Assembly (NCBI RefSeq): GCF_023065955.2
Contig: NW_026622786.1
Span: 45,928,938-45,992,937 of the forward strand
Direction of reading: 5' to 3'
Length of the DNA: 64,000 nt
Source: Ursus arctos
Taxonomy: Eukaryota; Chordata; Mammalia; Carnivora; Ursidae
The notes under the pieces are model-generated. The model was not told the origin of the DNA and did no database searches. It worked only from the letters and a program-made list of their open reading frames with translations. Made by a program: the position numbers and the translations under genes. Below are positions 59,613-64,000 of the stretch, in pieces. Numbering within the stretch: position 1 is the stretch's first letter; each line of letters opens with the position of its first letter.

Positions 59613-60412
59613 ACATTTTTTTAAATGCAAAGAAAAGGCCATAATTAGCTGTAAAAAAAAAAATTATGATAGGAAAATATTCCACAGGTAAAAGCAAACA
59701 TATAGTAAAGGTAGTGGATTACTTACTGACAAACCCAGTATGGAGATTAATAAAATCAATTATATCTACAAAAGCTAGACTACATATACAAAAAAAGGTG
59801 GTGTAAAATACAATGTTGTATACATAGAAGAGTAAAAATTGAGTGTCTTTGAACGTTGGCAATCATCAACTTACTACAGATTATTACACATATAGGATGT
59901 AATATATGATCCCAATAGTAACCTTACTAAAAAATCTCTAAGATACAAATGCAAGTAAACTAATAACACTGAAGCAAAGCCATCAAACTACAAAGGAAGA
60001 GAGCAGAGGGGAACTACAAAAATAAACATAAAACAAATGGCAATTAGTACATATCAAATGTAAATATGAGATAACAAAGAATTAATTAAAAAAAAAACCC
60101 ATCTACTGCCTACAAGACTCGCTTAAGACATATACAAACTAAAACTAAAGAAATGGAAAAAGATATCCCATGCAAATGGAAGCAAAAAAAAAAAAAAAAA
60201 ACCACACACAACAAAGGAAACCAGAATAGCAATATTTATATCAGACAAAACAGACCTTAAAACAAAGACTGTAGCAAAAGGCATTACATGTTGATAGAAA
60301 CCAATCCAATTGGAGGTTATAACAATTTTAAGTATCTGTGGATCCAATATAAAGCACCAAAATATATAGGGAGAAATTGACAACAGTACAATAATACTTG
60401 GGAACTTTAACA

Positions 60413-60545
60413 TCTTTTTTTTTTAAGTGGGTGGCGTGGAGGGCAAGGCAGAGAGAATCTTAAGCAGCCTCCATGTCCAGGTTAGAGCTCAACATGGGGC
60501 TCAATCTCAGATCATGACTTGAGCCTCTCTGATACACTCAACATC
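60413..60545 (-). mobile_element. Degenerate CAN-SINE in L1
   Basis: T-run, 'aaggcagagagaatcttaag', 'catggggctcaatctcagat' and a decayed head. It separates two parts of the L1 endonuclease region. Confidence 0.7.
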
Positions 60546-63257
60546 TCTCTTAATCAATGGATAGGCCATTGAGACAACAAAGAAACAATGGCTTTGAACA
60601 AAATATTAGATCAGATGGACTTGCATAGAGAACATTTCGCCCCAAAACGGGAGAATACACTTTTTCATGTGCACATGAAATTCTCCAGGACAGATCATAA
60701 ATCGGGCCACAGAACAATTTTCATTAAATTTAAGAAGACTGAAATCATATCAAGTATCTTATCCAATTATAATGCTATGAAAGGAGAAGTTAATGAAAAC
60801 AAAAACCAAAACAAACCACAAAACATGGAGGCTAAAAAGCATGCTACTAACCAGCCAACAGGTCAAGGAGGAAATCAAAGATGATATCAAGAAAAACACA
60901 AACACACACACGGAAACACAATGGTCCAAAATCCTTGGGATGCAGCAAGTGCAGTTCTAAGAGGGAAGTTTAGAGTGTTACAGATTTATCTATAGAAACA
61001 TAAAAATGAAACCAAGACTTGGTTCTTGATAAAATTGGTAGTATTTTAACCACACCTATCAAGAAAAAGAGCAAATGCAAATAAATGAGAAGTGAATGAG
61101 GTGAAATAACTTATAAGAGAATACTATGAAAAATTATATGCTAAAAAATTGAAAAACTTAAAAGAAATTTGTAGAAACATACAATCTTCCTAGTAACAAA
61201 ATTGAATCATTAATCAAAAACCTCCCAACAAACAAATGTCCAGGACAGATGGCTTCACAGGTGAATTCTACTAAACATTTAAAAGAAGAGTTAATACCCA
61301 TTCTTCTCAAACTCTTCCTAAAAATAAAGGAAAGGTAAATTTCCAGATTCATTGTACAAGGCTAGCTTACCCTTATATTAAGACCAGACGACACTACAGA
61401 AAAGAGAAAACCACAGGCCTATATCTCTGATGAACATAAATGGAAAAATCATCAAAAATCATCAAAAAAGTATTAGCCAAAAAGTCCTACAATAAATTAA
61501 AAGGATCATCCACCATGATTAAGTGGGATTTATTCCAGTGATGCAATCAATATGATACATCAAGTTCAGAGTAAGTTTGAAAACCATATGATTCTTTAAA
61601 TAGATACAGAAAAAGCATCTGACCAAACAACATCTGTTCATGGTAAAAACTCCCAACAAAGTGGGTTTAGAAGCAACATACCTCTAATGTAACAAACATC
61701 ATATATGACAAATCCACAGCTAAGATCACATTCAATGGTGAAGCACTGAACAAGACAAGGATGTCCATTTGCACCACTTTTACTCAATACCTAGAAGTCC
61801 TAGATGTAGTAATCAGACAATAAAAGTAAATATCCAAATTGAATAGGAGTAAAACTATCACTATTTGCAGGTGGCATAATGTTTATATATAGAAAACTCT
61901 AAAGATTCCACCAAAAACCTGTTAGAATAAGTGAATGCAGTAAGTTGAAGGATAAAAAATTAATATACAGAAATATGTTGAATTTCTACAAGTAATAAAG
62001 TAACAGAAAGAGAAAATAATCCCATTTACGATTGCATAAAATCAATAAAATACTTGATTATACATCCAACCAAAGGAGTGAAGGCTTATATTCTGAAAAC
62101 TGTAAAATATTGATCAAAGAATAGAAGACAACACAAGGGAATGGACAGAAAAAGTTAACATTTTAAAATGTCCATACTAACCAAAACAGCCCACAGATTC
62201 AATGCAATCCCTATCAAAATAACAATAGCATTTTTCACAGAACTGGAACAAATACTTCTAAAAATTGTGTGGAACCACAAAATAACTTGAATAGCCAAAG
62301 CAATTATAAGAAGAACAGAACTAAAGATATCACAATCCCAGATTTCAAGATCTACCACACAGCTATAGTAACCAAAACAGTATGGTACTGGCACAAAAGC
62401 AGAGACCAATCAATGGAACAGAATAGCGAACCAAAAATAAACCTATGCATATACGGTTGCTTAAGACAAAGCAAGAATCTACAATGGGGAAAAGACTGTC
62501 TTTTCAATAAATGGTTTTGGGCAAACTGGACAACGACATGCAAAAGAAAAACTGGATCACTTTCTTACACCATACACAAAAATAAACTTAAAGACCTAAA
62601 TGTGAGACCTGAATCCATTAACCTCCTATAAGAAAACATAGGCAATAATCTGACATTAGCCTTAGCAAGATAATTATGGATATGTCTCCTCACAAAAGAA
62701 AAAAGCAAAAATAAACTATTGAGAATACATTAAAATATAAAAGGCTTTGTACAGCAAAGGAAACCATCATAAAACAAAAAGGCAACTTATTGAATGGGAG
62801 ATGATATTTGCAAATGATATAACCAATAAGGGTTAGTATCCAAAATGTATAAAGAATTTATAAAATTCAACAGCAAAAAATCAATTATATATATTAAAAG
62901 ATGGGCAGAAGACCTCAGCATTTTTCCATAGAAGATATATATGGGTGACCAACAGACACATAAACATATACTCAAACATCACTAATCATCAGGGAAATGG
63001 AAATCAAAACCACAATGAGTTATCAGCTCATACTAGTCAGAATGGCTAGTATCAAAAAGACAAGAAACATGTTGGTGGGGATGTGTAGAAAAGGAAACCT
63101 TCATGTACTATTTGTTGTGGGAATGGAAATTGGTGGAACCACTGTGGAAGACAGTATGGCATTTCCTAAAAAAAATTATAAATACAAGTACCATATGACC
63201 CAGTAATTATACTTCTGGGCATTTACCCAAGGCAAATGGAAATATTAACATGAAAAG

Positions 63258-63745
63258 AGAAGGGCCATATGCACCCCAATTTTCATAGCAGCATTGTCCA
63301 CAGTAGCTAAATCGTGGAAGGAACCAAGATGCCCTTCAACAGATGACTGGATTAAGAAGCTGTGGTCCATATATACAATGGAATATTACTCAGCTATCAG
63401 AAAGAATGAGTTCTCAACATTTGCTGCAACGTGGACGGCACTGGAGGAGATAATGCTAAGTGAAATAAGTCAAGCAGAGAAAGACAACTATCATATGATT
63501 TCTCTCATCTATGGAACATAAGAACTAGGAAGATCGGTAGGGGAAGAAAGGGATAAAGAAAGGGGGGATAATCAGAAGGGGGAATGAAGCACGAGAGACT
63601 GAGAAACAAACTGAGGGCTTCAGAGGGGAGGAAGGTGGGGGAATGGGATAGACTGTTGATGGGTAGTAAGGAGGGCATGTATTGCATGGTGCACTGGGTG
63701 TTATACGCAACTAATGAATCATCGAACTTTACATAAGAAAAAAAA
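63258..63745 (+). mobile_element. Young L1 3' end inside an older L1
   Basis: Starts 'gagaagggccatatgcaccc', closely matching the last part of the full-length L1 at 35041-41648. It includes an open end of ORF2 (63294-63521, stop TAA at 63519-63521, 'YTMEYYSAIRKNEFSTFAAT' present), the G-rich 3' UTR and an A-tail at about 63736-63746. The older L1 resumes directly after it ('tccaggtttattgcagcat'). Strongly 5'-truncated insertion. Confidence 0.9.
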
Positions 63746-63847
63746 AAGACATATTACACCTCCAGGTTTATTGCAGCATTATTTACAATAGCCAAGATAA
63801 GGAAGCACCCCAAATGTTCATAGATGAATGGCTTAAGAAGATGTGAT

Positions 63848-64000
63848 GGGGTTCCTGGGTGGCTCAGTTGGTTAAGCGTCTGCCTTTGGCTCAGGTAATG
63901 ATCCCACGGTCCTGGGATAGAGCCCCATGTTGGGCTCTCTGCTCAGTGGGGAGCCTGCTTCTCCCTTTCCCTCTGCCTGCTCTCTCTCTCTGCCAAATAA
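63848..64000 (+). mobile_element. CAN-SINE, cut by window end
   Basis: 'ggggttcctgggtggctcag' head, 'gggatagagcccc' B-box-like segment and CT-rich body up to 'ctgccaaataa'. The tail lies beyond the window. Confidence 0.94.

Larger units (their letters stand above)
58960..63846 (+). mobile_element. Old L1 LINE, ORF1 remnant to ORF2 C-terminus
   Basis: Plus-strand L1. ORF1 remnant at about 59060-59510 ('gacgcagagttcaaaataat', 'aatttccctaacctgggga'). Endonuclease region at about 60110-60890 ('aatagcaatatttatatcag', 'gggaactttaacatc' followed by a SINE, then 'ctccaggacagatcataaat'). RT at about 61100-61950 ('gacagatggcttcacaggtg', 'gatacagaaaaagcatctga'). C-terminal domain to 63257, resuming at 63746-63846. 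No long intact frame; the best is about 120 codons at 62269-62631. Confidence 0.9.

Noticed and set aside
1..64000. CRISPR array, operon, phage or other prokaryotic system
   Set aside because: No regularly spaced short repeats, no ribosome-binding-site-led gene strings. All large-scale structure is explained by mammalian transposable elements.

Overview
The window is mammalian nuclear DNA with no host protein-coding gene that I can support. It is an AT-rich, repeat-dense intergenic (or deep intronic) segment from a carnivore. The organism call rests on about seventeen copies of the tRNA-derived CAN-SINE (SINEC). Most full copies have the 'cacagcggttaagcgtctg ... cgccgggatcac ... gctggctgtctctc' form that I associate with arctoid carnivores (bears, giant panda, pinnipeds). 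Species-level assignment is inference.

Layout. 0-9.7 kb: SINE, old L1 3' ends, an AT microsatellite, an internally deleted L1 (2.08-3.88 kb), mostly unassigned DNA, then a hAT/MER20-like element, a SINE with a perfect target-site duplication (TSD), and an MLT1 LTR split by a short SINE. 9.7-20.7 kb: minus-strand L1s laid end to end and broken by SINEs, including a SINE split by an L1 that itself carries a SINE, and an L1 whose middle is inverted and bounded by a perfect 41-bp inverted repeat. 20.7-27.5 kb: SINE, MIR, unassigned DNA and a long ancient L2 on the minus strand, cut by an L1. 27.5-29.75 kb: a young 5'-truncated L1. 29.8-35 kb: mostly unassigned DNA. 35.04-41.65 kb: the centrepiece, a full-length but disabled L1 on the minus strand. 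It has a 12-bp TSD, a GC-rich 5' UTR with two tandem monomers, ORF1 and ORF2 remnants, and two SINEs inserted in its 5' UTR. 41.7-48.9 kb: an MLT1 LTR nested in a MER5A-like element and five further L1 fragments, with another MLT1 and another SINE. 49-55.8 kb: mostly unassigned DNA with two MIRs, a MaLR LTR, a SINE and a possible processed retrocopy. 55.8-64 kb: two L1s meeting 5' to 5', the second carrying a young L1 tail; a SINE ends the window.

The coding-like sequence that I recognise is L1 ORF1/ORF2 or L2 reverse transcriptase, always broken by stops or frameshifts. The elements do not form a pathway. They form an insertion chronology that can be read from nesting and TSDs: L2, MIR, hAT and MLT1 first, then old L1s, then carnivore L1s, then SINEs.

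I found no undescribed biological system. The most interesting signals are a ~1-kb tract of ~98% identity shared by two otherwise diverged L1 copies 29 kb apart (gene-conversion-like), the inverted L1 with its 41-bp palindromic arms, and the multi-level nested insertions. Family names come from memory of consensus sequences; no database search was possible.
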